A stretch of DNA of 64,000 nucleotides from Coriobacterium glomerans PW2 (GCF_000195315.1 NC_015389.1:744001-808000); one strand, 5' to 3'. Numbered from the stretch's first letter, positions 27,451 to 36,674 are shown. Notes: generated from the letters alone by a model not told the origin. Numbers and translations are program-made.

Positions 27451-28413
27451 GTGGGGGACCACTTTCGAAAACATAAGGAAGAGAAGCGCGCGAAGAAAGA
27501 TCGCGCGTTCGGCGGGGCATCGAAGCACCCGTCGGGTTCTCTGACGCCGGTTGATCCGGCGATATTGAACGTTCCGGAGGTACCGCTTGATGCCGATGAG
27601 CGGCGTCAGGTCACCGATTTGAATGACGCGCTCAAGAATCCGGGCTTCACCTCGGTGTTTGCGCCGGTCGGCGAGTCACGCAAGAAGATGGCTCGCGATG
27701 CCGGCCTGCAGCCCGTCATCCTGATGGAGAACGTCACCAAGGTGTATCCGGCTCAGCCGAACAAGCCCGCGCTTGAAAATGTCGATCTTGAGATCTTTCC
27801 GGGTGAGTTCGTCTTTCTGGTCGGGCATTCCGGCTCGGGCAAGACGACCCTGCTGCGCACCATGCTGCGCGAGGTCAAACCGACCAATGGCCGCGTGCTC
27901 ATCGCCGGGCAGGATCTCATGCGCATCAGGAACCGAAAGATTCCGCTGTTTCGACGCCAGATAGGTGCGGTGTTTCAAGACTTCAAACTGCTACCGGGCA
28001 AGACGGCCTATGAGAATGTGGCTTTCGCCTTGGAGTGCATCGGCAAACCGCGCGGCGTCGTTCGCGCGCAGGTGCCCGAGGTGCTCAGGCTCGTTGGCCT
28101 CGGAGATCAGATGAACTCCATGCCCGATCAGCTTTCCGGCGGAGAGCAGCAGCGCCTGTCGGTCGCTCGCGCGATGGTCAATCGCCCGCCGCTGCTCATA
28201 TGCGATGAGCCGACGGGCAATCTCGACCCGGCGATCTCGCTGGGAATCATGAAGCTTCTCGAGCGGATCAACCGCACGGGCACCACTGTTCTTGTCGCCA
28301 CGCATGATCGCGAGATGGTCGACTCCATGCATCGGCGCGTCATCGCACTAGAAAGCGGACACGTCATCCGCGACCAGGAGAGAGGTGGTTACGGCAACTA
28401 TGGCACTGTCTAA
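27451..28413 (+). CDS. ftsE: Cell-division ATPase FtsE with N-terminal extension
   Basis: This is the ATPase of the FtsEX complex that controls cell-wall hydrolases at the division site. The ABC core starts near residue 88; Walker A is GHSGSGKT (125-132), the signature is LSGGEQQR and Walker B is LLICDEPTGNLD. The first 85 residues, basic then Pro/Asp-rich, are extra compared with the usual FtsE of about 230 residues. GTG at 27451 was chosen because AAGGAG lies 6 bp upstream. A TAAAAT box lies about 45 bp before it. The ftsX gene overlaps its end. Confidence 0.93.
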   Translation: MGDHFRKHKEEKRAKKDRAFGGASKHPSGSLTPVDPAILNVPEVPLDADERRQVTDLNDALKNPGFTSVFAPVGESRKKMARDAGLQPVILMENVTKVYPAQPNKPALENVDLEIFPGEFVFLVGHSGSGKTTLLRTMLREVKPTNGRVLIAGQDLMRIRNRKIPLFRRQIGAVFQDFKLLPGKTAYENVAFALECIGKPRGVVRAQVPEVLRLVGLGDQMNSMPDQLSGGEQQRLSVARAMVNRPPLLICDEPTGNLDPAISLGIMKLLERINRTGTTVLVATHDREMVDSMHRRVIALESGHVIRDQERGGYGNYGTV

Positions 28414-29317
28414 CCTAGGCTATTCGCTGCGTGAGGCGATGCATCATTTCGTGCGCAACTGGACGACAGCGCTCGGTGCGATCATCACGATCTTCCTCTC
28501 GCTGTTTATCATCGGCCTGTTCGTCGTGGGTTCCGGTATCGTGAACTCCGCGATCGGCAACGTCGAGCAACAGGTCACGATCAACGCATTCATCTCCGAT
28601 GATGCTTCAGATGATGCGATCAAATCCTTTCAGAACAAGCTTGAGAGCTGGGAGAACGTCAGTGACGTCAGCTTCAAGACAAAGGAGGATGCCCGCAAGG
28701 ACTACACCGGCATGTCCAACAGCGCTGAGGCGACCATGAGCGCGCTGGACGGCGAGAACCCGCTGCCGCGCTCCTTTGTGATCAAGATGGATGATCCGTC
28801 TCAGGTCGAGGGAACCGCCAGCAAGATCAAGTCCGATCCCGATTTCAAGAAGATCGTTGACAAGGACGATGTCGCCTCGAGTGTGCTGTACGGGCAAAAG
28901 GAGGTCGACCGGCTTTTCACGGTCACCGGTTACATGCGCTTGGCTGCGATCGTTCTCGTCGCACTGCTGACGTTTATCGCGCTCGTGTTCATCAACAACA
29001 CGATTCGACTTTCCATCACAGCGCGTCGCCGCGAGATCGCGATCATGCGTCTCGTTGGCGCCTCGAACGGTTTCATACGTGGACCGTTCATAACCGAGGG
29101 CATCATTCAGGCTGTTATCGGCGCTCTGCTGGCGATAGGCGTGCTCGAGATGATCCGGAACATGTTCATCCCGCGGATTCAGGGAGCCATATCTTGGATG
29201 CAGCTCATGCTGCCACTCCATCTGTATCTGCTGACGTATGCGGCGCTTATCTTCTTTGGCCTTTTGATCGGCTTCTTCGGATCCGTCATCGCCATGAGAC
29301 GCTATCTCAAGGTGTAG
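28400..29317 (+). CDS. ftsX: Cell-division membrane protein FtsX
   Basis: The 305-residue membrane partner of FtsE has four helices (about 25-50, 180-205, 230-250, 270-295) and a large extracellular domain of about 120 residues after the first helix, the part that binds hydrolases. ARRREIAIMRLVGAS and the C-terminal FFGSVIAMRRYL are typical. The start is either ATG at 28400 or GTG at 28385; both overlap ftsE. No peptidoglycan hydrolase gene is adjacent, so its target enzyme is encoded elsewhere. Confidence 0.92.
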   Translation: MALSNLGYSLREAMHHFVRNWTTALGAIITIFLSLFIIGLFVVGSGIVNSAIGNVEQQVTINAFISDDASDDAIKSFQNKLESWENVSDVSFKTKEDARKDYTGMSNSAEATMSALDGENPLPRSFVIKMDDPSQVEGTASKIKSDPDFKKIVDKDDVASSVLYGQKEVDRLFTVTGYMRLAAIVLVALLTFIALVFINNTIRLSITARRREIAIMRLVGASNGFIRGPFITEGIIQAVIGALLAIGVLEMIRNMFIPRIQGAISWMQLMLPLHLYLLTYAALIFFGLLIGFFGSVIAMRRYLKV

Positions 29318-29369
29318 CTGCGTCGCCGATCTGGCGTTCAAGGGGTATATACAGCGCATCAGCGCGCAT

Positions 29370-29392
29370 GAGGGCCACGTAACGTGGCCCTC
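29370..29392 (+). terminator. Stem-loop terminator after ftsX
   Basis: A perfect 10-bp stem, GAGGGCCACG against CGTGGCCCTC, with a TAA loop, starts 52 bp after the ftsX stop and is followed by the T-rich TTCGTCT. Confidence 0.7.
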
Positions 29393-29494
29393 TTCGTCTC
29401 CGGGAGACGATGAGCTCGGAGGGTATATCGATTTCAGGATCATCTTCGGTCCGCGTGCGCTACACTGATGCATTGATCGGTTAGAGGAGGACAT

Positions 29495-30475
29495 ATGGAA
29501 GCGCCTATCAAACGAGATGAAGTCGAGCACGCTGAGGCCTTCTTGGCTCAAGGTGAACTCGACCGCGCCGAGCAGCTGCTATGCCCCATGCGCATCGCCA
29601 TCGAGGATTTTGCCGAAACCGATCTGCACCCTGATGACCATATACAGTATTTCAGCTTCGAGAGCGCGTTCGAACGACTCGCATATCGGCGCGTCGAGCA
29701 GGATCCGCGACAGCTCGTCCAGATGGACGCCCCGATCGATCGCGTCTACGCTGATCTCGCGTTCATTTTCATTCGTCGCGAGGACTGGCAGCGAGCCCGC
29801 GATGCACTCATGCAGGCGATCAGATGGGATCCCATGAAAGCGAGCTATCGGCTGGATCTTGCCGAGATCCACCGGATCTCCGGTGAGCGGCGCCAATGGG
29901 CGCAGCTCAGCTACTCGGTTTTGGAGCGCGCCTCAGATCCGGGTTCCCTGGCTCGCGCCTACTCGAATCTGGGTCGCCTCTTTTTCGAGGATGGCAAGAT
30001 CGAGGCCGCTGTCGCGTGCGCTCGGCTGGCAAGCGGCTTCTCGGCTGAGGAGCAGCGAACCATCCGTTTGATGGCCGCTATCGAACAGAGACACCCAGAA
30101 GCTGGCGATATGGCCGACGAGATCGTGATGGCCGCCCTCGAGGCGGAGGGGGTCCCAACCGGAGCGAACGCTGAGATCGCGATATGTTTGCTCATGTGCG
30201 CAGCAGATTCAGCGGATGCCGGGGACGCGAACGAAGCGACGCGGCTCACCATTCGTGCCCGCGATCTCGTCGGGGAATCTGCCGCCAAGGCTCTCATCGG
30301 CCTCATTCGCGATTCCGATGCCGAGCTCGCACGACAGAGCCGCGCAACCGCGTCGGATTCCAGTGATCACATCAGCTCAGATCGTGATGGGAACGCCTCT
30401 CGGGACGGGTCCGCCCAGAAGGCGGAAGGAGCTGCCGGAGCCGGAGGTGAGGGCCATGTCGGTTCCAGGGGATAA
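29495..30475 (+). CDS. TPR-like helical repeat protein
   Basis: The 326-residue soluble protein has helical repeats of TPR type at about residues 10-60, 85-120 (VYADLAFIFIRREDWQRARDAL), 120-150 and 155-185 (ARAYSNLGRLFFEDGKIEAAV). The last 45 residues are Ser/Asp/Gly-rich and probably disordered. A scaffold role is the only thing that can be inferred. AGAGGAGG precedes the ATG. The end overlaps smpB by 20 bp, so the tail is partly shaped by smpB's ribosome-binding region. Confidence 0.7.
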   Translation: MEAPIKRDEVEHAEAFLAQGELDRAEQLLCPMRIAIEDFAETDLHPDDHIQYFSFESAFERLAYRRVEQDPRQLVQMDAPIDRVYADLAFIFIRREDWQRARDALMQAIRWDPMKASYRLDLAEIHRISGERRQWAQLSYSVLERASDPGSLARAYSNLGRLFFEDGKIEAAVACARLASGFSAEEQRTIRLMAAIEQRHPEAGDMADEIVMAALEAEGVPTGANAEIAICLLMCAADSADAGDANEATRLTIRARDLVGESAAKALIGLIRDSDAELARQSRATASDSSDHISSDRDGNASRDGSAQKAEGAAGAGGEGHVGSRG

Positions 30476-30932
30476 GAAGCTTATCGCGAGAAACCGCGCT
30501 GCACGCTATGAATATGCCATCGAGGAGACCTTTGAGTGCGGGCTGGTGCTCAGCGGCACCGAGGTGCGCAGCCTGCGTGAGAGGGCCGCACAGCTATCCG
30601 ACACCTTCGCGCTCGTTCGCGGCGGCGAGTGCTGGCTTGTCGGGTTGCACATCCATCCTTACTCGAATGGATCGATCTTCAATCGCGACCCCGATCGCCG
30701 CCGGAAGCTGCTGTTGCATCGTCGTCAGATCGACTATCTCGACAAGAAACTGCGCGCGCGCGGCTACGCGCTCGTTCCGCTTGAGCTGTATTTCGATAGA
30801 AACGGGCGAGTCAAGCTCACGGTCGGACTCGGACGAGGCAAAAAGCTCTATGACAAGCGCGACGATGTCGCCAAGCGCGATATGCAACGCGATATCGATC
30901 GCGCGCTCAAGGAGCGCGGAAGGGGCAGGTGA
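30456..30932 (+). CDS. smpB: SsrA-binding protein SmpB
   Basis: SmpB brings tmRNA to stalled ribosomes for trans-translation. The 158-residue protein shows ARYEYAIEETFECGLVLSGTEV, the LRARGYALVPL strand and the basic tail GRGKKLYDKR that enters the decoding centre. The ATG at 30456 follows GGAGG. The order prfB...ftsE-ftsX...smpB recalls the arrangement in mycobacteria. I looked for an ssrA gene next to it and found none. Confidence 0.96.
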   Translation: MSVPGDKKLIARNRAARYEYAIEETFECGLVLSGTEVRSLRERAAQLSDTFALVRGGECWLVGLHIHPYSNGSIFNRDPDRRRKLLLHRRQIDYLDKKLRARGYALVPLELYFDRNGRVKLTVGLGRGKKLYDKRDDVAKRDMQRDIDRALKERGRGR

Positions 30933-31004
30933 TCACAGGGGGGGCTCGGATCGGTTCAGACGCAATCGAGCGCTGGCGCATGCCGGCAGAGGGAGGAAGA
31001 CGAG

Positions 31005-31508
31005 ATGGATCTCACGGCGATGTTCTCGATGACCTACGGGTTGTATGTTGTCTCGGCGGAAGCGGATGGGGTGCGCTCGGCATGCCTTGTCAACACCGCG
31101 ACGCAGGTTACGGCGGAGCCGCCGCGCCTGATCGTGTCGGTGCACAAGGACAACTTCACTGCGAATGTGATCGCGCGGGCCGGAGCCTTCACGGTCACCG
31201 CTGTCGATATGACCGCGGACATGAAATATATCGGCAATTTCGGATTTCGCACCAGCGCCGATTATGACAAGTTCGCGAACTTCAACGTCGCCACTTCAGC
31301 TGTGGGAAGCCCGTACGTGACCGATCACGCCTGCGCGATGATGGCGTGTCACCTTCTCGAGACACTGGACGCCGGGACCCATCGCATCTTCATGGGCGAG
31401 ATCGTGGAGTGCGCTCGACTCTCGGACGCGCCCCCGCTGACCTATGCCTACTATCACGGTACGCTCAAGGGCAAGACACCTCCCAAAGCGGCTTCCTATA
31501 AGGCTTGA
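31005..31508 (+). CDS. Flavin reductase-like (FMN-binding split-barrel) protein
   Basis: The 167-residue protein has the flavin reductase domain: FSMTYGLYVVSAEADG, VNTATQVTAEPPRLIVSV and FTVTAVD. It ends with YYHGTLKGKTPPKAASY, as in the flavin reductase part of the clostridial high-molecular-weight rubredoxin Hrb. It probably transfers electrons from NAD(P)H to FMN and then to rubredoxin, encoded 170 bp downstream. GGGAGG precedes the ATG. An oxygen or NO detoxification role is an inference from the pairing. Confidence 0.85.
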   Translation: MDLTAMFSMTYGLYVVSAEADGVRSACLVNTATQVTAEPPRLIVSVHKDNFTANVIARAGAFTVTAVDMTADMKYIGNFGFRTSADYDKFANFNVATSAVGSPYVTDHACAMMACHLLETLDAGTHRIFMGEIVECARLSDAPPLTYAYYHGTLKGKTPPKAASYKA

Positions 31509-31635
31509 CCAGCTGGCTTTCGCGTACCCGCTGCCTCTGCTCGATGACAGCGCATAGACGTTTCCGGTCATCATGATGCCGCCTTGTTCTTTCACCTTGT
31601 TTTATTTTCAAGACGTGCTCGAGTACGCATCTGGA

Positions 31636-31661
31636 TATACTTTGAGTGCAATGTTGCACTC
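31636..31661 (+). promoter_or_regulatory. -10 box and 18-bp palindrome before rubredoxin
   Basis: TATACT (31636-31641) is followed 2 bp later by a perfect inverted repeat, GAGTGCAA-TG-TTGCACTC (31644-31661), about where transcription would begin. No good -35 box is seen. The palindrome looks like an operator or a 5'-end hairpin. Confidence 0.5.
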
Positions 31662-31680
31662 CGATGAGAGGACGGTTTCC

Positions 31681-31821
31681 ATGAGCGAGAAAAAGACCTA
31701 CAAGTTCGTATGTCAGGTTTGCGGCTACGAGGTCGAGGTCGATACTCCCGAGCTGCCTGAGGATTTCGTTTGCCCCGTCTGCGGCGTCGGGCCCGATCAG
31801 TTTGATCGCGTGGACGAGTAG
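31681..31821 (+). CDS. Rubredoxin
   Basis: This 46-residue one-iron electron carrier has four cysteine ligands in CQVCGYEV and [11 protein letters not shown]. It is slightly shorter than the usual 52 residues because the segment between the pairs is compact. The ATG at 31681 follows AGAGGACGG; the longer frame upstream is not protein-like. It very likely partners the flavin reductase gene before it. A separate promoter-like element lies between the two. Confidence 0.93.
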   Translation: MSEKKTYKFVCQVCGYEVEVDTPELPEDFVCPVCGVGPDQFDRVDE

Positions 31822-31846
31822 ACAGCGCAATCATCGGACCTCACCG

Positions 31847-31883
31847 CTGCGCCGGCATCCCCGTTTTCGGGATGCCGGCGCAG
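31847..31883. terminator. Bidirectional terminator hairpin between rubredoxin and the amidohydrolase
   Basis: A long stem, CTGCGCCGGCATCC against GGATGCCGGCGCAG, has a loop containing TTTT. It ends 3 bp from the stop of the convergent amidohydrolase gene and 26 bp after the rubredoxin stop, so it can serve both. Confidence 0.75.
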
Positions 31884-31885
31884 CG

Positions 31886-33265
31886 CTATCGGGGCTCTTG
31901 GTTGCCGCCGCCCTTGAGTTCGCCATTCGGAGCCGTCATGATGGAGTCGAGAATCCGCTCCAGTTCCGCTCTATGCCGCAGCCGGTGCCGCCTGACCAGA
32001 TGACCACGGGCCATGACGAGCCGAGGATCTCTGAGCGCGTTGAGGTTCTCCAGCGGGTTTTGCTCGACGACGATGAGATCGGCGGATTTGCCCGCCGCGA
32101 TCGTACCGGTTTGCGAGTCGATGCCAAGCAGACGAGCGTTCACCTGCGTAGCCGTATGCAGTGCGAATCTTGGTGTCACGTCAAGATAATCAGAAAAGTA
32201 GATGACCTCGCGCCACATGTCATAGTGTGAGACGAACGGGCAGCTCGCATCTGTTCCGAGGCCGACCGGGATGCCCGCGTCCAAGGCGGCTCGCGCGCAA
32301 GCGATGATACCGCGACAGACGATGTCGGCATTGACGCGCTGCGCTTCCGTGAGCTGCAATCGTTCCGGTGGAAGCAGGACAGAAGGCAGGGCGTGGGAGA
32401 GCGTGCAGGTCACAGATGGGGATCTGCCCGCGAGCTGGGCGCCTGATCCGCTTCTGAGCATGTCGATCAAGTCGGGTGTCATCTGAGCCCCATGTTCGAT
32501 GGTATCCACGCCTGCTTCGAGCCCCGCGCGCATCCCTTCTGTGCTCTCGATATGGGCCATGACCGGGAGGTTGAGCCTGTGAGCCGTTGCACAGGCCGTC
32601 GAGATGACATCGGGTGCCATGCGCACCATGCCCGGCTCGCCGACCCTTGCCGCATCGAAAACACCGCCTGTCACAAAGAGTTTGATGACGTCGGTTCCAC
32701 AAGCGAACAGCTCGCGTACGAGCGAAGCGGCTTGCTCTTGTGTTCGCGCCTCCCGTGCGAACAGGCCGGCGCCGTGTCCGCCCGGAGCTGTGATGCCGAT
32801 TCCCGCCGCCATGATGCGCGGGCCCATGTGACGGCCGGATCGGATGTCGTCGCGCACGGCGATATCGGCCATCAGCGGGTCGCCGGCACCGCGCAGTGTC
32901 GTCGTGCCACTTGCGAGCTGCGTCTGAGCGTTCGAGCGCATGACGCGACGCAGAACTGCGCGACCGATCGGATTATCGATTCGTCGCATGAGCCGTCCCG
33001 CTCGCCTCGCGCTTACCGGCTTTCCCGAACCGCAGAGATGCACGTGCATGTTGATGAGCCCCGGCAGCAAGAACGCGCCCTCGAGGTCTATGACGCGACA
33101 TCCGGGTGGCGCGCGCAGCGCTCCCGAAGGGCCGACTTCGCAGATGATGCCATCGGCCACGGCGACGTCGGTGCCGGGCCGCGCGTGCATGTGCTCGGTT
33201 CCGTCGAGTACGGTCGCATTGATGAAAAGGCTGGGGCGATCTTCTCCAGCCTTCCGTGTGCTCAT
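31886..33265 (-). CDS. Amidohydrolase (imidazolonepropionase/prolidase-like)
   Basis: The 459-residue metal-dependent hydrolase of the amidohydrolase superfamily has metal ligands H74 and H76 in HVHL, a probable carboxylated lysine in DVIKLFVTGG, MAHIES and the catalytic aspartate in GTDASCP. GITAPGGHG is typical of the group that includes Xaa-Pro dipeptidases and uncharacterised amidases. The substrate is unknown. The ATG at 33265 overlaps the stop of the upstream zinc-ribbon gene (ATGA), so the two are translated together. Confidence 0.85.
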   Translation of the reverse strand: MSTRKAGEDRPSLFINATVLDGTEHMHARPGTDVAVADGIICEVGPSGALRAPPGCRVIDLEGAFLLPGLINMHVHLCGSGKPVSARRAGRLMRRIDNPIGRAVLRRVMRSNAQTQLASGTTTLRGAGDPLMADIAVRDDIRSGRHMGPRIMAAGIGITAPGGHGAGLFAREARTQEQAASLVRELFACGTDVIKLFVTGGVFDAARVGEPGMVRMAPDVISTACATAHRLNLPVMAHIESTEGMRAGLEAGVDTIEHGAQMTPDLIDMLRSGSGAQLAGRSPSVTCTLSHALPSVLLPPERLQLTEAQRVNADIVCRGIIACARAALDAGIPVGLGTDASCPFVSHYDMWREVIYFSDYLDVTPRFALHTATQVNARLLGIDSQTGTIAAGKSADLIVVEQNPLENLNALRDPRLVMARGHLVRRHRLRHRAELERILDSIMTAPNGELKGGGNQEPR

Positions 33266-33741
33266 GACTTCTTTTCTACCGTGGTGCGGCAGCGCGGGCA
33301 GGTCACGCGAATCCTGCCCTTGCCACGGGGCACTGACATCATGGCGCCGCATGTCTTGCACCGAAAGTACTTCGTGGTCTTGCGATTCACCCACATCTTG
33401 CCAGCGGTGCGCTTGGCTCGATCGAAATTGCCCCGCCGTCTGTCACCGGACGTTCTCGATGAGCCCGCCGATCCGGTGCCCCGATCGGCGGAGCGGGCCG
33501 TGTTGCCGCGAATGCCGGGAATTCTAGCAAGAAGCGCCCGAAAGGCCTCGTTCTCGGCGCGCCTGCCGGTGAGATCTCGAGACATCGAGCGCATGAGCGC
33601 GACAAGCACGAGCACCAGAGCCGCGAGCGAGGTGACACGCCAAGCGAAGATAGACGTCACCGCTGTCAGGAAGATACCCGCCACACCGAGTGCACAGGAC
33701 AGATCATCCATTCCATAGCGGCCCTTCATGAAGTCCTGCAT
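33262..33741 (-). CDS. Membrane protein with C-terminal zinc ribbon
   Basis: The 159-residue protein has two membrane helices near its start (about 12-28 and 32-50), an Arg/Ser-rich linker and a zinc ribbon: CKTCGAMMSVP...CPRCRTTVEKKS, with two CxxC pairs 18 residues apart. The function is unknown; such ribbons can bind nucleic acid or protein. The ATG at 33741 has GAGAGGG upstream. It is upstream of and overlaps the amidohydrolase by 4 bp. Confidence 0.72.
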   Translation of the reverse strand: MQDFMKGRYGMDDLSCALGVAGIFLTAVTSIFAWRVTSLAALVLVLVALMRSMSRDLTGRRAENEAFRALLARIPGIRGNTARSADRGTGSAGSSRTSGDRRRGNFDRAKRTAGKMWVNRKTTKYFRCKTCGAMMSVPRGKGRIRVTCPRCRTTVEKKS

Positions 33742-33847
33742 GATACACCCTCTCACGAAGCGATGCTCTCATGGTCCTTTCACAGCCGGCCGGTTCGGAT
33801 GGGCTGTGCGGATCCGACCCAACCAGCTTAGCAGAGACGGTCCGCCT

Positions 33848-34075
33848 TCATGAGCGCGTCACCGGACGGACCGAGATCATCCGGTAGTCGCCGGCGCTCT
33901 CGATAGCCGCTTTCAGTTCGTCGGCGGCGATCGCGCGCTCGCAGTCGACCTCGACGATGTTCGAGACGCTGTCAGCCTCCGCATCGCTCACACCGGCAAC
34001 TCTCATGAGCGCCGCCTCCACGGCGGCCTCGCAGTGGCCGCAGCTCATATTCTCCGTCTTGATCATGTAGCGCAT
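33848..34075 (-). CDS. copZ: Copper chaperone-like HMA protein (CopZ type)
   Basis: This 75-residue single HMA domain has MSCGHC (C12, C15), the MxCxxC motif of copper-binding domains. It probably hands Cu(I) to the ATPase encoded 55 bp upstream in the same operon. GGAGGGG lies somewhat far before the ATG at 34075; an in-frame ATG three codons later is an alternative start. Confidence 0.88.
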   Translation of the reverse strand: MRYMIKTENMSCGHCEAAVEAALMRVAGVSDAEADSVSNIVEVDCERAIAADELKAAIESAGDYRMISVRPVTRS

Positions 34076-34130
34076 TGGTTCTCGTCCCCTCCTATCCGGG
34101 TGCGCGACCGCGCGCCCCTCGATGCGATCC

Positions 34131-36614
34131 TCACGCGTGCACATCGCGCTCTGATCTGCTGTCAGATATGCTTCGCCCAGGGTCTGCCGCCGCCTGCTCG
34201 CTGCGGTGCCGCTCGGCAAGGTCGGCTCCTGAGGTATCGGGGTGCGCGGCGCGTCCCTCGACGCCCTCGACGATCCCGAGTCTGAGTCCGCGCAGACGAA
34301 GCGCGTTGGCCACGACGCTGAGGCTCGATAGGCTCATCGCCGCCGCAGCGAACATCGGTGAGAGCTGCCATCCGAGAATCGGGTAGAGCACGCCGGCTGC
34401 GAGCGGTATGCCGCAGACATTGTAGACGAGCGCCCAGAACAGATCCTGCCTGATGTTTCGGATGACGCCACGCGACAACTCGATCGCGCGGGCCACGTCC
34501 AGAGGATCGCTGCGCATGAGCACGACGTCGGCGCCCTCCTTCGCGATGTCGGCGCCCGCGCCGATGGCGATGCCGACATCGGCGCGGGCGAGCGCGGGCG
34601 AGTCGTTGATCCCGTCGCCGACCATCGCGACAGCGTGGCCTGTCTGCTGCAGCTCGCGGACGCGTCTCTCCTTGTCCGCCGGCATCACGTCTGCGACGAT
34701 CTCGGAGATCCCCGCGCGCGACGCGACAGCGGTGGCGGTGGCCAGGCTGTCTCCGGTGAGCATGATCGTTCGGACACCGAGTGCGGATAGAGCCTGAACG
34801 GCGAGCGCGCTCGTCGGCCTCAGCACATCGGTGACCGCGATCGTGCCGGCGAGGCGGCCGCCCCTGGCGAAGAGCAGCGCCGTTTTGCCCTCATGAGCGA
34901 GGGCGTCGAGTCGCTTTTGCGCCACGGCGATACCGAGCCGGGCCATGAGCCTCTCATTGCCAGCCGCGATCTCGTTTGCGCCCTCGCGTGCGCGTATCCC
35001 GAGACCCGGCATCGCCTCGAGATTATCGACTGGCCTGGCGACGATTCCCATCTCCTCGGAGCGCGCCATGATGGCCGAGGCAAGCGGATGCTCGCTTCGA
35101 CTCTCGAGAGAGCAAGCGAGCTTCATGAGAGCTCGCTGGCTCATAACAGGGTTTCCGTCCTCCCCGACTGCGGGGATGATATCGGATACCACCGGACGGC
35201 CGCAGGTGAGCGTGCCGGTCTTGTCGAATACGACGGTCTCGACGCAGCGAAGCGCCTCGAGCGCAGCTGCGTCTTTGACGAGGATCCCCATCTCTGCGCC
35301 TCTGCCCGTGCCGACCATGATCGCGACCGGTGTGGCCAGCCCGAGCGCGCACGGGCAGCTGATTGAGACCACGGAGACGGCGGCGGTGAGCGCGGCGCCG
35401 GCCCCGCCGCCGGCGAGCATCCAGCATGCGAACGTGATCGCTGCGATGATGAGAACCGCCGGGACGAACACGGCGGCGACCCGATCAGCCAGTCGCGCGA
35501 TCGCGGGCTTGGTCGCGCTGGCGTTCTCAACAAGTCGTATGATACCGGCCAGGGTCGTATCCGCTCCGATGCGCGTCGCTCTCATCGTGAACGATCCCGT
35601 GCCGTTCACCGTCGCGGCGCTCACCGTGTCACCCGAGGTCTTCTCAACCGGGATTGCCTCGCCGCTCAACGCGCTCTCGTCAACGGATGAGGCGCCCTCG
35701 ATCACGATGCCGTCCACCGGAATGGATTCACCCGGCCTGACCAGAAGCGTCTGGCCGAGTCGGATCCGCTCGACCGCGACGGTTGATTCGGTGCCGTCCT
35801 CCTCAACCACCGTCGCCGTTTTCGGTGCGAGATCGCAGAGCCGTTCGATCGCGTCGCCGCATCTGGACTTGCTTCTCGCCTCAAGGTACTTCCCGATGGT
35901 CACGAAGGTGAGAATGGCACCGGCGCTCTCGAGGTACAGGCCCCCCATCGCGAGCGTGTGAGCCATGTGCGCGTCACCGTCTCCGAGCGCGCTCGCCATG
36001 AGCAGCATCGTCACGATCGACCACCCGACGCTCGCTGCGGCCCCGATCGCGATGAGCGCGTCCATCGTGGGCGCACCGTGGATCAGCGACCTGAATCCGT
36101 TTTTGAAATAGGCTCCGTTCGCGTAGATGATCGGGACGCACAGCACGAGCTCGCACAGCGCAAGCGTCATCGCATGGCTGCTGCCGGCCAGAGACGACGG
36201 CATGGGCAGACCGATCATAGGGCCCATGCCTATGTAGATGAGAGGGACGAAGAAAACGACAGATACGATGAGCTGCGTCCTCATGGCGCGCGCCTGCGCC
36301 TCGAGCTTTCTGGTCGGTGATGCGCGCCGCGCGAGGCCGCGACCCGATGTTCCGACGAGATCCGCCGCGCCATCGCTCGCCGCGCCATCGCTTCCGCCCT
36401 CGTCTCTGGACATGGCGGAGTAGCCCGCGCGCTCCACGGCGTCGCAGATCTCGTCTCGCGTCAGGGCGGACTCGTCGAACTCCACGCTCATGGAGGCTGA
36501 TAGCAGGTTGACCGTGACGTCTTTCACGCCCTTGAGCCGGCGCACGGCGCTCTCCACGTGCGTCTGGCAGGCAGCGCACGTCATTCCGCCCACATCGAAC
36601 GATTCGCGCTTCAT
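34131..36614 (-). CDS. copA: Copper-exporting P1B-ATPase CopA
   Basis: The 827-residue protein has one N-terminal HMA domain (MTCAAC, residues 11-16), eight membrane helices, the CPC of [20 protein letters not shown], the HP loop (RSEHPLAS) and [11 protein letters not shown]. Near the end, YN in LVYNVCG and MSLSS (M-xx-SS) are the Cu(I)-specific residues of P1B-1 pumps. It exports Cu(I) from the cytoplasm. The ATG at 36614 follows GAGGAAG. No CsoR or CopY gene lies nearby, so the regulator is elsewhere. Confidence 0.95.
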   Translation of the reverse strand: MKRESFDVGGMTCAACQTHVESAVRRLKGVKDVTVNLLSASMSVEFDESALTRDEICDAVERAGYSAMSRDEGGSDGAASDGAADLVGTSGRGLARRASPTRKLEAQARAMRTQLIVSVVFFVPLIYIGMGPMIGLPMPSSLAGSSHAMTLALCELVLCVPIIYANGAYFKNGFRSLIHGAPTMDALIAIGAAASVGWSIVTMLLMASALGDGDAHMAHTLAMGGLYLESAGAILTFVTIGKYLEARSKSRCGDAIERLCDLAPKTATVVEEDGTESTVAVERIRLGQTLLVRPGESIPVDGIVIEGASSVDESALSGEAIPVEKTSGDTVSAATVNGTGSFTMRATRIGADTTLAGIIRLVENASATKPAIARLADRVAAVFVPAVLIIAAITFACWMLAGGGAGAALTAAVSVVSISCPCALGLATPVAIMVGTGRGAEMGILVKDAAALEALRCVETVVFDKTGTLTCGRPVVSDIIPAVGEDGNPVMSQRALMKLACSLESRSEHPLASAIMARSEEMGIVARPVDNLEAMPGLGIRAREGANEIAAGNERLMARLGIAVAQKRLDALAHEGKTALLFARGGRLAGTIAVTDVLRPTSALAVQALSALGVRTIMLTGDSLATATAVASRAGISEIVADVMPADKERRVRELQQTGHAVAMVGDGINDSPALARADVGIAIGAGADIAKEGADVVLMRSDPLDVARAIELSRGVIRNIRQDLFWALVYNVCGIPLAAGVLYPILGWQLSPMFAAAAMSLSSLSVVANALRLRGLRLGIVEGVEGRAAHPDTSGADLAERHRSEQAAADPGRSISDSRSERDVHA

Positions 36615-36650
36615 GGTTCTTCCTCTCAGCTTCGACTGACCCCAGAATAT

Positions 36651-36674
36651 ACCTATATGGCTCAAGGGATATAG
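36651..36674 (-). promoter_or_regulatory. AT-rich inverted repeat upstream of copA
   Basis: CTATA (36653-36657) and TATAG (36670-36674) form a perfect 5-bp inverted repeat with 12-bp spacing, about 40 bp before copA, next to a TATATT box on the minus strand. It looks like a promoter/operator for copA. No copper-responsive operator that I know is matched exactly. Confidence 0.35.

Noticed and set aside
30932-31004. Search for ssrA (tmRNA) beside smpB
   Set aside because: The 72-bp gap is too short and has no tmRNA-like termini; none was seen in the nearby gaps either.
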